Assembly: GCA_002706265.1 (NCBI GenBank) | Contig: PAKU01000011.1 | Span: forward strand, 1-64,000 | Direction: 5' to 3' | Source of the DNA: Polycyclovorans sp. | GTDB taxonomy: Bacteria; Pseudomonadota; Gammaproteobacteria; Nevskiales; Nevskiaceae | DNA length: 64,000 nucleotides | Shown: one piece after another, positions 45,608 through 55,332 of the stretch | How the letters are laid out: the number at the start of each line of letters is the position of its first letter | How positions within the stretch are numbered: position 1 is the first letter of the stretch | Notes under the pieces: model-generated | The model's input: only the letters and a program-made list of their open reading frames with translations | What the model was told of the DNA's origin: nothing | Database searches by the model: none | Made by a program: the position numbers and the translations under genes

Positions 45608-47530
45608 ATGGCGCGTCGCGAATCGATCAAGAACCTGCAGCGGGAAAAGAACCTGTTTGGCGCCCGCGTCGCGGTGGGCACCGTGCTCTGTCTGCTGATG
45701 ACCGGCCTGCTGCTCTATCGCCTGTCGGCGCTGCAGATTCAGGGCCATGAGTACTACACCACGCGTGCCAACGACAATCGGCTGCGGGTGGTGCCGGTGC
45801 CGCCGGTACGCGGCCTCATTTATGACCGCAATGGCGTGGTGCTGGCCGAGAACCGGCCGGCGTTCGGGCTTGAGATCACCCCCGAGCAGGTCGACGACAT
45901 GCCGGCACTGCTGGGGCAGCTCGGCAGCCTGATCGAACTGACCGAGTCAGACCTCAAGCGCTTCAATGACCGCGTCAACCGCACGCCGCGCTACCGCGGG
46001 GTGCCGTTGCGCACCCACCTGAACATGGAGGAAGTGGCCCTGCTCGAGGTCAACCGCCACGACCTGCGCGGTGCCGAGGTGACGGCCGGCCTCACCCGCA
46101 ACTATCCCCTGGCCTCGGAAGGCGCCCATGTGGTGGGCTACGTCAGCGGCATCACCGAGGACGACCTTCAGCGTATCGATGCCGCCAGTTATCAGGGGCT
46201 GGGGCAGATCGGCAAGACTGGCCTGGAGCGCTTCTACGAAGATCGCCTGCGCGGCATGCCCGGCGCGCGCATCATCGAAGCCAATGCGTTTGGACGCCCC
46301 CTGCGCGAGATCGAACACCGGCCCGGCCAGGCGGGGCAGAACCTGCACCTGACGCTGGACTCGGACGTCCAGGCCGTTGCCCAGGCGGCGCTGGGCGAAC
46401 TCAACGGCGCCGTAGTGGCCATCGATCCCCGCAGCGGCGAGATCATCGCGCTGGTCAGCAAGCCCGGCTACGAACCCCACCGGTTCGTCGAAGGCATCGA
46501 CGCCGTCAGTTATCGCAACCTGCTGCAGGACCGCAATCGCCCCCTGTTCAACCGCGCCCTGCAAGGCCAGTACCCGCCGGGGTCCACCCTCAAGCCGGCG
46601 ATGGCCGTGGCGGGACTTGAACACATGGTCGTCGACCCCGAGCATCGCGAATTCTGTCCCGGCCACATGCAGCTGCCCGGCTCGACCCGCCTGTTCCGCT
46701 GCTGGCGCCGCCGCGGCCACGGCTGGATGAACATGGTGTCGGGCGTCATGCAGAGCTGCGACATCTACTTCTATCAGTTGGCGCTCAACCTCGGCATCGA
46801 CCTGATGCACGACTCGATGCAGCAGTTCGGGCTGGGCAGCATCACCGGCATCGACCTGCCACTTGAGAGCACGGGCCTGATGCCGTCGCGCGCCTGGAAA
46901 CGGCGTACCCGCGGCGAAGCCTGGTACCCGGGCGAGACCCTGATCGTCGGCATCGGTCAGGGCTACACCCTGGCCACGCCATTGCAGATGGCACAGATGA
47001 CGGCGCGCCTGGCCATGCGTGGCGGTGGTTACCCGCCGCATCTGTTGCGCGAGTCGGTGGACCCGGTCAGCCAGCAACGCGTCTCGCACAGCCCGGAAGC
47101 CTTGCCGCCCATCATTCTGCGCAACCCCGATCATTGGTCGGCAGTGATTCAGGCGATGATCGACACCGCCCACAAACAGGGCGGCACCGCGCTCAGGATC
47201 GGCCAGAACGCGCCGTACCTGATCGCCGCGAAAACCGGCACCGCCCAGGTGGCCTCGCTCTCACAGGACGACAAGGTGGCCCGCACGCTGGAAAACACCC
47301 CGGTGAGGCTGCGCGACCACGCGCTGTTCATCGCCTTTGCCCCGGCTGACGACCCGCAGATCGCCGTCGCGGTGCTGGCCGAACACGCCGGCAGCGGCAG
47401 CGCGGTCGCCGCCCCGGTGGCGCGCAAGGTCATGGATCAATACCTGCTGGGCGAGGTTCAGTACGACGTGCCGGCGCCGGTCATCGCGCCGTATTCCGGT
47501 GATGTGCGCAAAACGAGCGGGGCGCCCTGA
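45608..47530 (+). CDS. mrdA: Penicillin-binding protein 2 (elongation transpeptidase)
   Basis: A 640-residue class B PBP. A membrane anchor (about 18-38) precedes the pedestal domain (VRGLIYDRNGVVLAENRP). The transpeptidase domain has the active-site serine in PPGSTLKPA (about S326), the SxN-like MQSCD segment, and KTGTAQV. It crosslinks lateral-wall peptidoglycan with RodA. It is partnered by position: rodA starts one base within its stop (TGATG). Confidence 0.97.
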   Translation: MARRESIKNLQREKNLFGARVAVGTVLCLLMTGLLLYRLSALQIQGHEYYTTRANDNRLRVVPVPPVRGLIYDRNGVVLAENRPAFGLEITPEQVDDMPALLGQLGSLIELTESDLKRFNDRVNRTPRYRGVPLRTHLNMEEVALLEVNRHDLRGAEVTAGLTRNYPLASEGAHVVGYVSGITEDDLQRIDAASYQGLGQIGKTGLERFYEDRLRGMPGARIIEANAFGRPLREIEHRPGQAGQNLHLTLDSDVQAVAQAALGELNGAVVAIDPRSGEIIALVSKPGYEPHRFVEGIDAVSYRNLLQDRNRPLFNRALQGQYPPGSTLKPAMAVAGLEHMVVDPEHREFCPGHMQLPGSTRLFRCWRRRGHGWMNMVSGVMQSCDIYFYQLALNLGIDLMHDSMQQFGLGSITGIDLPLESTGLMPSRAWKRRTRGEAWYPGETLIVGIGQGYTLATPLQMAQMTARLAMRGGGYPPHLLRESVDPVSQQRVSHSPEALPPIILRNPDHWSAVIQAMIDTAHKQGGTALRIGQNAPYLIAAKTGTAQVASLSQDDKVARTLENTPVRLRDHALFIAFAPADDPQIAVAVLAEHAGSGSAVAAPVARKVMDQYLLGEVQYDVPAPVIAPYSGDVRKTSGAP

Positions 47531-48657
47531 TGGCGTTGATCGACGTCGGGGGCCAACGCGGCAACCCGACCCTTTCGGACTGGTTCGAGCGTTGGCACAT
47601 CGACTCGTGGACGCTGTCGCTGCTGCTGATTCTCAGCGGCTTTGGCATGGTGATGCTGTATTCGGCATCCGGGCACGACCTCGGTGCGGTCAGCGCGCAG
47701 GCCAAACGCCTGGGGTTGGGATTCGTGTTGATGATTCTCGTCGCCCAGGCACCGCCCGAGTGGTACCGCAGCGGCGCGGGATGGCTGTACGGCGGCACGG
47801 TGCTGATGCTGGTTCTGGTGCTGCTGCTGGGCGACTCGGCCAAGGGGGCGCAGCGCTGGCTCGACTTCGGCGTCATGCGGTTTCAGCCGTCCGAGCTGAT
47901 GAAGCTCGCCATGCCGCTGGCCATCGCGGCCTACCTGCATCAGCGCACCCTGCCGCCGCAGATCGGCAGCATGCTGGTGTCGATCGTCCTGATCGCCGTG
48001 CCCACCGGGCTGGTGATGGTGCAGCCCGACCTCGGCACCAGCCTGCTGGTGGTGGCGGCCGGTGGCTTCGCGCTGTTCTTCGCCGGGCTGCGCTGGCGCT
48101 GGATTCTGGGCGCCATCGCCGCCGTGGCGGCAACGGCACCGTTCTTGTGGATGCGCCTGCACGACTACCAGCGCGGTCGCATCCTCACCCTGTTCAATCC
48201 TGAGCGCGATCCGCTGGGCGCCGGCTATCACATCACCCAGTCAAAAATCGCCATCGGCTCGGGGGGCACCTTCGGCAAGGGCTGGCTGGAGGGCACCCAG
48301 GCCAAGCTCGACTTTCTGCCCGAAGCCAACACCGACTTCATCTTCGCCGTCATCGCCGAAGAACTGGGGCTGATCGGCGTGGTCCTACTGCTGCTGGTCT
48401 ACCTGGCCATCGTCGCGCGCGGCCTGCTGATTGCATTGCGGGCGCAGGACACGTTCCAACGACTGTTGGCCGCGGCATTGACGCTCAAGTTCTTCGTGTA
48501 TGTTTTCATCAACATCGGCATGGTCATCGGGCTGCTGCCCGTGGTGGGCGTGCCTTTACCGCTGATCAGCTATGGCGGCACCTCGGCGGTCAGCTTGCTG
48601 GTCGGCTTTGGAATGCTCATGTCGATACAAACCAATCGCAAACTACTGGCAAATTGA
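47530..48657 (+). CDS. rodA: RodA peptidoglycan glycosyltransferase (SEDS family)
   Basis: A 375-residue polytopic enzyme with about ten helices. QRWLDFGVMRFQPSELMKLA, VMVQPDLGTSLL and the late LPEANTDFIFAVIAEELG and YGGTSAVSLLVGFG are SEDS signatures, including the catalytic aspartate after ANTD. It polymerises lipid II with PBP2. Its stop overlaps the mltB TTG start. Confidence 0.97.
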   Translation: MALIDVGGQRGNPTLSDWFERWHIDSWTLSLLLILSGFGMVMLYSASGHDLGAVSAQAKRLGLGFVLMILVAQAPPEWYRSGAGWLYGGTVLMLVLVLLLGDSAKGAQRWLDFGVMRFQPSELMKLAMPLAIAAYLHQRTLPPQIGSMLVSIVLIAVPTGLVMVQPDLGTSLLVVAAGGFALFFAGLRWRWILGAIAAVAATAPFLWMRLHDYQRGRILTLFNPERDPLGAGYHITQSKIAIGSGGTFGKGWLEGTQAKLDFLPEANTDFIFAVIAEELGLIGVVLLLLVYLAIVARGLLIALRAQDTFQRLLAAALTLKFFVYVFINIGMVIGLLPVVGVPLPLISYGGTSAVSLLVGFGMLMSIQTNRKLLAN

Positions 48658-49664
48658 ACGTGTACATCCGGCCGCTCCTCATCGCTATCTCCAGCCTCCT
48701 GTTCGCCCCGGTGGCCGCAGCCCAGTACGCCGACCACCCGGATGCCCGCAAGGTCTACACGGCACTGCAGCAGGAGCACGGCTTTTCGCCCGAGCAGCTG
48801 GCCTGGGCGCGCAACGTCCTGGCCGACGCCAAAACCCTGCCGCAACTGATCAAGCAGGAGCAGACCGCCCCGGAGCGCACCGAAACCTGGACGCAGTACG
48901 CGCGCCGCATCGACACCGCGCGCATCCGTGACGGGGCCCGGCTGCTGCAGCGCCATGCCCGGGCGCTGGCCGACGTGGAGCAGGCGTACGGCGTGCCGCC
49001 GTCGATCGTCGCCGCCGTGCTGGGCATCGAAACCCGCTACGGCAACATCACCGGCAACGTGCGGGTGCTCGACGCCCTGGCCACGCAGGGCCTCGATCAC
49101 CCCACCCGCACCGCGTTTTTCCGCAGCGAGCTGATCGCCTTTCTGGTCTTGTCTCAGGAAAAGGGCTGGGACCCGCGCGCGCCCAAAGGCTCCTATGCCG
49201 GCGCCATGGGCGCGGCCCAGTTCATGCCCAGCAACTACCGCCGCCTGGCGGTTGATTTCGACCGGGATGGCGACACCGACCTGTGGCAACTCCCGGACGC
49301 GATCGGCTCCATCGGCCGTTACTTCGTTGACTACCGCCCCGCACTGGCATGGCGGCGCGGCGAGCCGCTGCTGGTGCGCGCCACGGCCACCCGCGCCCTG
49401 CCGAAGGGTCTGGCGGTGAATCAACGTCAGCCCGACCTCAGGTTTGCCGACCTGGCCGACCTGGGTATCGCCTCGGAAGTGCCCTTGCCAGCCGATTTCC
49501 CCGTGGGCATTCTCAAGCTGCCGCTGGATGACGGCGGTGACGAAGTCTGGATCGCACTCCACAATTTCTATGCCGTGATGACGTACAACCCACGCGTGTT
49601 CTATGCCATGGCCGTGGCCCAGCTGGCCGCCGCCATCACCGCCGAGGCGTACGCCTCGCCATGA
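48654..49664 (+). CDS. mltB: Lytic murein transglycosylase B
   Basis: About 336 residues. A signal peptide (ending VAAAQ, about residue 24) is followed by a family GH103-type domain: the catalytic glutamate is in [12 protein letters not shown] (about residue 126), with [14 protein letters not shown] and [10 protein letters not shown] later. It cleaves glycan strands with anhydromuramyl ends. There is no lipobox, so it is likely soluble or anchored by its leader, unlike E. coli MltB. The start is TTG 48654 (TTGA overlap with rodA) or GTG 48660. Confidence 0.92.
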   Translation: MNVYIRPLLIAISSLLFAPVAAAQYADHPDARKVYTALQQEHGFSPEQLAWARNVLADAKTLPQLIKQEQTAPERTETWTQYARRIDTARIRDGARLLQRHARALADVEQAYGVPPSIVAAVLGIETRYGNITGNVRVLDALATQGLDHPTRTAFFRSELIAFLVLSQEKGWDPRAPKGSYAGAMGAAQFMPSNYRRLAVDFDRDGDTDLWQLPDAIGSIGRYFVDYRPALAWRRGEPLLVRATATRALPKGLAVNQRQPDLRFADLADLGIASEVPLPADFPVGILKLPLDDGGDEVWIALHNFYAVMTYNPRVFYAMAVAQLAAAITAEAYASP

Positions 49665-50638
49665 GGCCGGTTCGGCTCGCGGTCGTGTCGCTCCTCTGCG
49701 GCCTGGCGGGCTGCAGCTGGCAGGAGGCCCGAAACCCGCCCCGGCCGTCGCCCGAAAGCCAACCCGTCGCGGTCGTGCGACCGGTGCATCGCACCGGCAA
49801 CAAGCGCCACGAGCCGCCCGCCTCGTCGCGGGGCCGTTACACGCTGGATCAGGACATGGGTCCGGACGATGAGGAGGTGCCGGCCAACATCATGATGATT
49901 CCCGACGCCATCCCCATCCACGAGCCCCGTTCACGCGGCGGCAATGGGCCGCTGTACACCGTTTTTGGCGAAACCTACGTCGTCAAGGACGAGTCTCACG
50001 GCTATCGCGAGGAGGGCTGGGCGTCGTGGTACGGCAAGAAATTTCATGGCCACCTGACCGCCAACGGTGAGACCTACGACATGTTCGCCATGACCGGTGC
50101 GCACAAGACGCTGCCGATTCCCAGCTACGTGCGAGTGACCCACCTCGAAAACGGCAAATCGGTGGTCGTTCGCATCAATGATCGCGGCCCCTTCCACGAG
50201 GGCCGCATCATCGACCTTTCGTATGCGGCCGCAGCGCGGCTGGGCATGTTGAAGCACGGTTCGGCGCAGGTCCGGGTCGAAGCGGTGCTGCCTGGCGCCG
50301 CGAACATCGCCGTTGCGAACGCCGCCCCGGCGCCCACCCCGACGATACGCGCCTCAATGTCGGCCTCGCCCGACAGTACCCCCACGATTGCCGCCAACGG
50401 CGCACCCGCCGGGTACTGGCAGGCCGGCGCCTTCACCTTGGCCGCCAATGCCACGGCGCTGTACGAGACCTTGATGCGCTCGGCGATCCGGCCGGTGTCC
50501 ATCCACGAACTGATGCGGGGCGATCAGCGCTGGCACCGGGTGGTGATTGGCCCGTTCAGCAGCAAGGCCGAAGGCGAGGCGGCGCGGCAACGCCTGGTGT
50601 CCAGCGGGCTCAACCCGCAGTGGGTCGTTACCCACTGA
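49661..50638 (+). CDS. rlpA: RlpA septal-ring lytic transglycosylase, lipoprotein
   Basis: A 325-residue lipoprotein (LCGLAGC lipobox, cysteine near residue 18). The double-psi beta-barrel domain has [19 protein letters not shown] and [20 protein letters not shown] with the catalytic aspartate and histidine. The C-terminal SPOR domain (about 245-325) binds denuded glycan at septa. An Ala/Pro-rich linker joins them. It overlaps mltB by four bases. dacA, which often follows, is absent. Confidence 0.95.
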   Translation: MRPVRLAVVSLLCGLAGCSWQEARNPPRPSPESQPVAVVRPVHRTGNKRHEPPASSRGRYTLDQDMGPDDEEVPANIMMIPDAIPIHEPRSRGGNGPLYTVFGETYVVKDESHGYREEGWASWYGKKFHGHLTANGETYDMFAMTGAHKTLPIPSYVRVTHLENGKSVVVRINDRGPFHEGRIIDLSYAAAARLGMLKHGSAQVRVEAVLPGAANIAVANAAPAPTPTIRASMSASPDSTPTIAANGAPAGYWQAGAFTLAANATALYETLMRSAIRPVSIHELMRGDQRWHRVVIGPFSSKAEGEAARQRLVSSGLNPQWVVTH

Positions 50639-50683
50639 GCGAATGACGCGGCAGCCGGGCTGGCGGTCGGCGATTCGGTTGCG

Positions 50684-51523
50684 CTACCGCCTGCGTACTG
50701 CCCGCACGCCGTCACCGTTGAACTCGGTGGCAAACCCGGCACGTTGCAGCCGCGTCGCCACCTCCTTGCGCACGTCGCGGCCACTGGTGAGCCTGTTGGG
50801 CGCGCCGGTGTAGTGGAACAGTCGGCCGCGCGGCCGGATGACCCGCGCCAGTTGCGCGTAGAACACCTGCGAATACAGCTCGCCCGCAATGCCGAAGCGC
50901 GGCGGATCGTGCAGCACCGCATCGACCGACGCGTCAGCCAATTGCAGAATGTGCTCGGTCACATCGCCGTGCGTGAGGCGCAGCACGCCCTCGTCCGCCG
51001 CGGGCCTCGGCGACCAAGGGTTGAGGCTGCGCAGCCAGATCACATCGGCATTCTTTTCGAACGACAGCACCCGCCGCGCGCCGCCCTGCAGACACCAGGC
51101 GGCGAAGTAGCCCAGACCGCCGCAGGTGTCGAGCACGGTCTTGCCGCGCGGCTCGATCAGCCCGACCTTGCGCTGCGCGTCGGCATAGGGCGACACCCGC
51201 GCCGTGGGCAGCATCTTGATGCCATCAATCTCGAACGTGGGCGCGCCCCAATCGGTGGGCACCAGCTTGATCAAGCCGTCGCTGAAGCGCGAAACCGGCA
51301 CGAAACGGCCCTCTGAGGCGTGATAGATCGTCCGGTCCCTGCAGTCGTCCATGTAGGGAAAGGCTACGCCCTGCCAGCGCCAGTCGATCGCCGAGATACT
51401 GACCTCGGTCTGGGTCCGATCCAGGTCCAGTGAGCAGATCAGGCGCTCGGCGCCTGCCGCGCGTGCATCCATCAGCGCGAGGTGCACGGGCAGGGTGAGC
51501 AGGGGGCTGATCGGGGCGTCCAT
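50684..51523 (-). CDS. Class I SAM-dependent methyltransferase-like protein
   Basis: A 279-residue protein. An N-terminal beta-rich region (about 1-115) precedes a Rossmann methyltransferase domain: motif I is VLDTCGGLGYFAAW, an acidic motif II in SFEKN, and motif IV is LHDPPRFG. The DPPRF tetrad and ARVIRPRGRLFHYTG resemble the spermidine-synthase-like/rRNA methyltransferase group. The substrate is unknown. The ATG at 51523 (MDAPISP) is preferred over an upstream frame extension of twelve codons. Confidence 0.78.
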   Translation of the reverse strand: MDAPISPLLTLPVHLALMDARAAGAERLICSLDLDRTQTEVSISAIDWRWQGVAFPYMDDCRDRTIYHASEGRFVPVSRFSDGLIKLVPTDWGAPTFEIDGIKMLPTARVSPYADAQRKVGLIEPRGKTVLDTCGGLGYFAAWCLQGGARRVLSFEKNADVIWLRSLNPWSPRPAADEGVLRLTHGDVTEHILQLADASVDAVLHDPPRFGIAGELYSQVFYAQLARVIRPRGRLFHYTGAPNRLTSGRDVRKEVATRLQRAGFATEFNGDGVRAVRRR

Positions 51524-51613
51524 GGGGCGGTGATGGTACCCGCCCCGGCGGCAGACCATCGATCGCCGCGCGCGGCCGGGTTAGGCTAACGGCACATTCC
51601 TGTGCGACCCACC

Positions 51614-51841
51614 ATGGCCGACGTCACGTTCACCCTCGAAGCCGAAACCATCGAGGTCAACCAGTTGCTGAAACTCGTCGGGCTCTGCGACAGCGGGGGC
51701 GCCGGCAAAGCGATGGTGGCCGAAGGGCGCGTGCAGGTCGATGGCCAGCCCGAACACCGCAAGACCGCGAAAATCCGCGCCGGTCAGACCGTCACCTGTG
51801 ACGACATGAGCATTCTCGTCATCGCCAGCGACGCATCGTGA
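51614..51841 (+). CDS. Small S4-domain RNA-binding protein (YbcJ-like)
   Basis: A 75-residue protein consisting of one S4 alpha-L RNA-binding motif: EVNQLLKLVGLCDSGGAGKA, then EGRVQVDGQPEHRKTAKIRAG. This matches the YbcJ/RNA-binding S4 group whose cellular role is unclear but may involve ribosome or RNA maturation. It is coupled to the next gene by GTGA. Confidence 0.85.
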   Translation: MADVTFTLEAETIEVNQLLKLVGLCDSGGAGKAMVAEGRVQVDGQPEHRKTAKIRAGQTVTCDDMSILVIASDAS

Positions 51842-52359
51842 GCGACCCCGCGATCGCCATCCGGCGCTTCATCGGCGCCTATCCTCCCGACACCCAGGCC
51901 CAGGTGCAGACCCTGGTTCAGGACAACCGGCTGGCACCCTATCTGGCGCAGAAATATCCGGGCCGTCACGACATCCAAACCGATGCGGCGCTGTACGACT
52001 ACGTCCAGTCACTCAAGCAGCAGTACCTGAAAACCGCGCCGCCGGTGCACAAGGTTGTCTGGCACGCCAAGCTGGACGTGATGCACAAGGTGCTGGGCCT
52101 GCACACCGCCATCTCACGGGTTCAGGGTGCCCGCCTCAAGGCCAAGGCCGAAATCCGCATTGCCGGCCTGTTCAAGGATGCGGCGCCAGAATTTCTCGAA
52201 ATGGTCGTGGCCCACGAACTCGCCCACCTGCGCGAACGCGCGCACAACAAGGCCTTCTATCAACTCTGCCGCCACATTCAGCCGCATTACCATCAAGTTG
52301 AATTTGACCTGCGCCTGCTTCTGCTGAAGCGCAGCCTCGACGAGCGCCCCGCCCCATAG
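51838..52359 (+). CDS. YgjP-like zinc metalloprotease (M48/DUF45 family)
   Basis: A 173-residue protein starting with GTG in the S4 gene stop. The zinc site is VVAHELAHLRERAHNKAFY: HELAH supplies two histidines and the catalytic glutamate, and the third ligand is the later histidine in ERAHN. The N-terminal half is helical and lacks membrane segments. Relatives are SprT/YgjP-like predicted peptidases of unknown substrate. A bidirectional hairpin follows about 100 bases downstream. Confidence 0.85.
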   Translation: MSDPAIAIRRFIGAYPPDTQAQVQTLVQDNRLAPYLAQKYPGRHDIQTDAALYDYVQSLKQQYLKTAPPVHKVVWHAKLDVMHKVLGLHTAISRVQGARLKAKAEIRIAGLFKDAAPEFLEMVVAHELAHLRERAHNKAFYQLCRHIQPHYHQVEFDLRLLLLKRSLDERPAP

Positions 52360-52458
52360 GCGCCGGTCGGCACGGCATCGCCCTTGGTCGCGCCTGCGCG
52401 GCGGCGCGACACGCGCGAGACGCCGCAACGACCCGCGGGCACTGAAACGCCGCCCACA

Positions 52459-52484
52459 AAAAACCCCGCATGGCGGGGCTTTTC
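52459..52484. terminator. Bidirectional hairpin terminator between the metalloprotease gene and tRNA-Gln
   Basis: CCCCGC (52464-52469) pairs with GCGGGG (52473-52478) around ATG, flanked by an A-run on the left and CTTTTCG on the right. It can terminate the plus-strand S4-protease pair and, in reverse, transcripts arriving from the tRNA-Gln and rplM-rpsI side. Confidence 0.65.
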
Positions 52485-52515
52485 GTTTCGAACCGCTCTG
52501 GACCGGTTCGACGGT

Positions 52516-52589
52516 TGGCTGGGAGACTAGGACTCGAACCTAGATAAACAGTGTCAGAGACTGCTGTCCTACCATTAGACGATCTCCCA
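52516..52589 (-). tRNA. tRNA-Gln (anticodon CTG)
   Basis: A 74-base tRNA with encoded CCA. Acceptor TGGGAGA/TCTCCCA gives the U1-A72 pair typical of bacterial tRNA-Gln, with G73. The anticodon stem GCAGT/ACTGT (one G-T pair) closes the loop CTCTGAC, so the anticodon is CTG for CAG codons. The T-arm has TAGGTTCGAGTCCTA. It lies downstream of rplM-rpsI on the same strand. A gatCAB operon is also present in this window, so Gln-tRNA could be made by transamidation if no GlnRS exists. Confidence 0.93.
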
Positions 52590-52673
52590 AACGTGGAGCC
52601 GGGGCTCCGCGTAAAAGGATGCGAATGACGTGGCTGCGTACTGCTGCTGCAGCACACGCCATCCGGGTGGCCG

Positions 52674-53081
52674 TTAGCGCTTGCTGTACTGCGTGGCGCG
52701 GCGGGCTTTGTGCAAACCGACTTTCTTACGTTCAACTTCGCGGGCGTCGCGGGTCACATAACCGGCTTCGCGCAGCTGCGGACGCAGGCTTTCGTCGTAG
52801 GCCATCAGCGCGCGGGTGAGGCCATGACGGATGGCGCCGGCCTGGCCGGTGGGGCCGCCACCCGCCACGGTGATCTTGATGTCGAAGCGGGTCAGCGCGT
52901 CGATCAGCTCAAGCGGCGAGCGCACCATCATGCGCGAGGTTTCGCGGCCGAAATACGCTTCAACGGTCTTGCCGTTGACGGTGATTTCGCCGTTACCCGG
53001 CTTGATGAAGACACGGGCGGTGGCGGTCTTGCGACGGCCGGTGCCGTATTTCTGTTCGGCGGAAGCTTTCTTGATAACCAT
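52674..53081 (-). CDS. rpsI: 30S ribosomal protein S9
   Basis: A 135-residue S9. [19 protein letters not shown] at the start and [19 protein letters not shown] in the middle are the family signature, and it ends in the basic RRATQYSKR tail that reaches the P-site tRNA. The 11-base gap to rplM shows a shared transcript. Confidence 0.98.
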   Translation of the reverse strand: MVIKKASAEQKYGTGRRKTATARVFIKPGNGEITVNGKTVEAYFGRETSRMMVRSPLELIDALTRFDIKITVAGGGPTGQAGAIRHGLTRALMAYDESLRPQLREAGYVTRDAREVERKKVGLHKARRATQYSKR

Positions 53082-53092
53082 TGTTCGGGGCC

Positions 53093-53521
53093 TTAAAGCG
53101 TGAGGGTCTTGGGCTGCTGGGCGGTATGCGGATGATCCTTTCCGGCATACACCTTCAGCTTGCGGAACTGGGCGAAGCCCAGCGGGCCGCGGGGCAACAT
53201 GCCCTTGACTGCCTTTTCGATCACGCGCTCGGGGTGCTTGGCCAGCAACTCGCCCAGCGTCTGGGACTTGAGGCCACCCACGTAACCGGTGTACCGGTAG
53301 TAGGTCTTGTCGTTGACCTTGTTGCCGGTGGTGCGCACCTTTTCCGCGTTGATGACGACGATGTAATCACCGTTGTCCGCGTTGGGGGTGTATTCCGCCT
53401 TGTGCTTGCCGCGAAGTCGCTTGGCCACTTCGCTGGCGAGTCGGCCCAGTGTTTGGCCGTCAGCATCCAGAATGTACCAGTCACGCTGCGCGTTCTGGTT
53501 GTTAATAAAGACCGTCTTCAT
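53093..53521 (-). CDS. rplM: 50S ribosomal protein L13
   Basis: A 142-residue L13. [32 protein letters not shown] and [12 protein letters not shown] are standard. It is first in the rplM-rpsI operon, preceded by a recognisable promoter and about 65 bases of leader. Confidence 0.98.
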   Translation of the reverse strand: MKTVFINNQNAQRDWYILDADGQTLGRLASEVAKRLRGKHKAEYTPNADNGDYIVVINAEKVRTTGNKVNDKTYYRYTGYVGGLKSQTLGELLAKHPERVIEKAVKGMLPRGPLGFAQFRKLKVYAGKDHPHTAQQPKTLTL

Positions 53522-53585
53522 CTTGTCCCCGTGGGGTTATGGTTGTTCAGTTCGCCTCAACGACGAACCTCGAAAAAGGGCGCAG

Positions 53586-53614
53586 ATACTACGGCGCGAC
53601 GACGCGGGATGCAA
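53586..53614 (-). promoter_or_regulatory. Candidate sigma-70 promoter for rplM-rpsI
   Basis: On the minus strand TTGCAT (53609-53614) and TAGTAT (53586-53591) are separated by exactly 17 bases. This places a start site about 55 bases ahead of the rplM ATG. The -10 matches consensus at four of six positions and the -35 at three. Confidence 0.45.
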
Positions 53615-53724
53615 GTGCCCGGCTGGCGAAGGGCGCCAGGCCGCACGCCATGCCGGTTCATTCACGGACGGGACGGGGAAGACGGATAAGCTGCTCCCCC
53701 GTTCACCGCTTAAGGATCAGCATC

Positions 53725-54126
53725 ATGAAGCACTCGGCGACGCTGTATGCAGCACTGCTGTCCCTGTCCGTCGCACCCGGTGCGGTGTTGGCCGAAAAAG
53801 GGCCTCCGGCAGACCGCGGGCACGGCGCATCGCAGCGCGGCGACGCACTGCCGCAGCTGCGCGTGCCGTCTGCCCGGCAGGTACGCCAGTGGGCCATCGA
53901 GGACCAACTCACCGGTCGCAAGCCCCTGCCGCCCGGCATCCGCAAGAACCTGGCACGGGGCAAGCCGCTGCCGCCCGGCATCGCCAGGAAAATGGCGCCG
54001 CAGCCGCTGCTGAACCGCCTGCCCCGCTATGACGGTCACGACTGGCAGGTGGTTGGCGCCGATCTCGTTCTTTTGAACGTTGCCACTCAGGTTGTCGTTG
54101 ACGTGCTGATGGGCGTCTTGGAGTAA
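53725..54126 (+). CDS. CigR-like (RcnB-family) secreted protein
   Basis: A 133-residue protein with a signal peptide (about 1-23, ending AVLA) and an AAGGAT ribosome site. The mature part contains the paired repeats GRKPLPPGIRKNLARGKPLP and GIARKM, then LPRYDGHDWQVVGADLVLL and VVVDVLMGVL at the end. This layout is that of the RcnB/CigR family of small periplasmic proteins; CigR in Salmonella is described as an anti-virulence regulator. The role here is unknown. Confidence 0.8.
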   Translation: MKHSATLYAALLSLSVAPGAVLAEKGPPADRGHGASQRGDALPQLRVPSARQVRQWAIEDQLTGRKPLPPGIRKNLARGKPLPPGIARKMAPQPLLNRLPRYDGHDWQVVGADLVLLNVATQVVVDVLMGVLE

Positions 54127-54145
54127 ACCGGCTGCGGCCAGAGGC

Positions 54146-55159
54146 CTAGCGGCCTGCTTCATCGCGCCCGCTCTGGCGGAACTGGCCGGGTGAGATGCCC
54201 ATCCATTTGATGAAGGCGCGATGGAAAGCGCTGGATTCGGCGAAGCCCAGACTGTCGGCGACCTCTGGAATGCTGCGCCGGGTCTGCTGCAGTTGGCGAA
54301 TGGCGACATCACGGCGTGCGCCGTCCTTGATCAGCCGAAACGACGTCCCCTCGGCTTCCAGCCTGCGCCGCAGGGTGGAGGGGCTGAGCCCCAGCTCCTG
54401 GGCGGCCGCATCGAAACTCAGCTCGAAGCCGTGTTTGCGGTGCTTCAGCGCATGACGCAGGTAGGTGCTGAGGCTGCGCGGGTTGCGGTATTTCACGATC
54501 ACGTTGGCCGGAGCGTCGCGCAGAAACTCCCGCAGAGTACGTTCGGTCTGCACCACCGGCGCCCGCAGATCGGTGACGGGAAAACTGAACTGCGTCAGCG
54601 CCGCATCGAAGGCGATGTTGCGCGAATAAATGCGCGGATACTCCTCGGCCCAGGCCGGTGCCGGATAGGCAAACTGGGCCTCCAGCAAAGGAATGCGCCG
54701 ATCGATCAGCCAGCAGATCAGCGCCTGCAGCACGATCACCAGCGTTTCATGCGCGAAGACCTTGACCGGGCAATCATTCGGCAGCAACACCACGGTGGCG
54801 CGCCGGGCATCGTGGCGCAGCTCAAGGCGCACATCATCGAGCAGCAGATTCAGCAGCCGGGTGCCGCGCTGCAGGGCCTGCTGCAAGGTGCGGGTGTGCA
54901 CGCACAGCAATCCCAGCGTGGCCAGACTGCCGAGCTTGAGCCGCCGCCGGTCCTGTCCGAAGAGCTCGTCGTCCAGCGCCAGGGCCGAGGCCCGCCACAG
55001 GCGCCCGAACGCCGCCGCACTGACCCGGCCCTGCAGATCGACCAGCAATGACGGCGCAATGCCGGCGTCGGTCAGCAGCCGCTCCGGGTCGCCCCCGCGC
55101 GCACTGACGCCGTGCAAGGCCTCGCGCACAAACGCCACCGATACGCTGTCCCTTTCCAC
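54146..55159 (-). CDS. AraC-family transcriptional regulator
   Basis: A 337-residue regulator with an N-terminal effector domain of the arabinose-binding-like type (about 20-210; VVLLPNDCPVKVFAHETLVIV) and a C-terminal two-helix-turn-helix DNA-binding domain (about 235-330). The first helix-turn-helix is FDAAAQELGLSPSTLRRRL; the second is SIPEVADSLGFAESSAFHRAFIKWMG followed by SPGQFR. It is divergent from icmF across 173 bases and probably controls it, perhaps in response to an acyl-CoA or branched-chain intermediate. That link is inference from position. Confidence 0.88.
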   Translation of the reverse strand: MERDSVSVAFVREALHGVSARGGDPERLLTDAGIAPSLLVDLQGRVSAAAFGRLWRASALALDDELFGQDRRRLKLGSLATLGLLCVHTRTLQQALQRGTRLLNLLLDDVRLELRHDARRATVVLLPNDCPVKVFAHETLVIVLQALICWLIDRRIPLLEAQFAYPAPAWAEEYPRIYSRNIAFDAALTQFSFPVTDLRAPVVQTERTLREFLRDAPANVIVKYRNPRSLSTYLRHALKHRKHGFELSFDAAAQELGLSPSTLRRRLEAEGTSFRLIKDGARRDVAIRQLQQTRRSIPEVADSLGFAESSAFHRAFIKWMGISPGQFRQSGRDEAGR

Positions 55160-55332
55160 TCAACTGCCCGGTAGCAGCGCATGAGCGCCGGGGTGCGGCA
55201 TTGTAAATTCAATCACCCGTCACAGGCGATTCGGGCATCGGCAAGGCGCTGACCATCGCCTAGACTCCCGGGTTAACCGCCATCGCGCAGACCGCCCGCG
55301 CCATGCAGCCGCCCTTTCAGGAGTAATGCCCC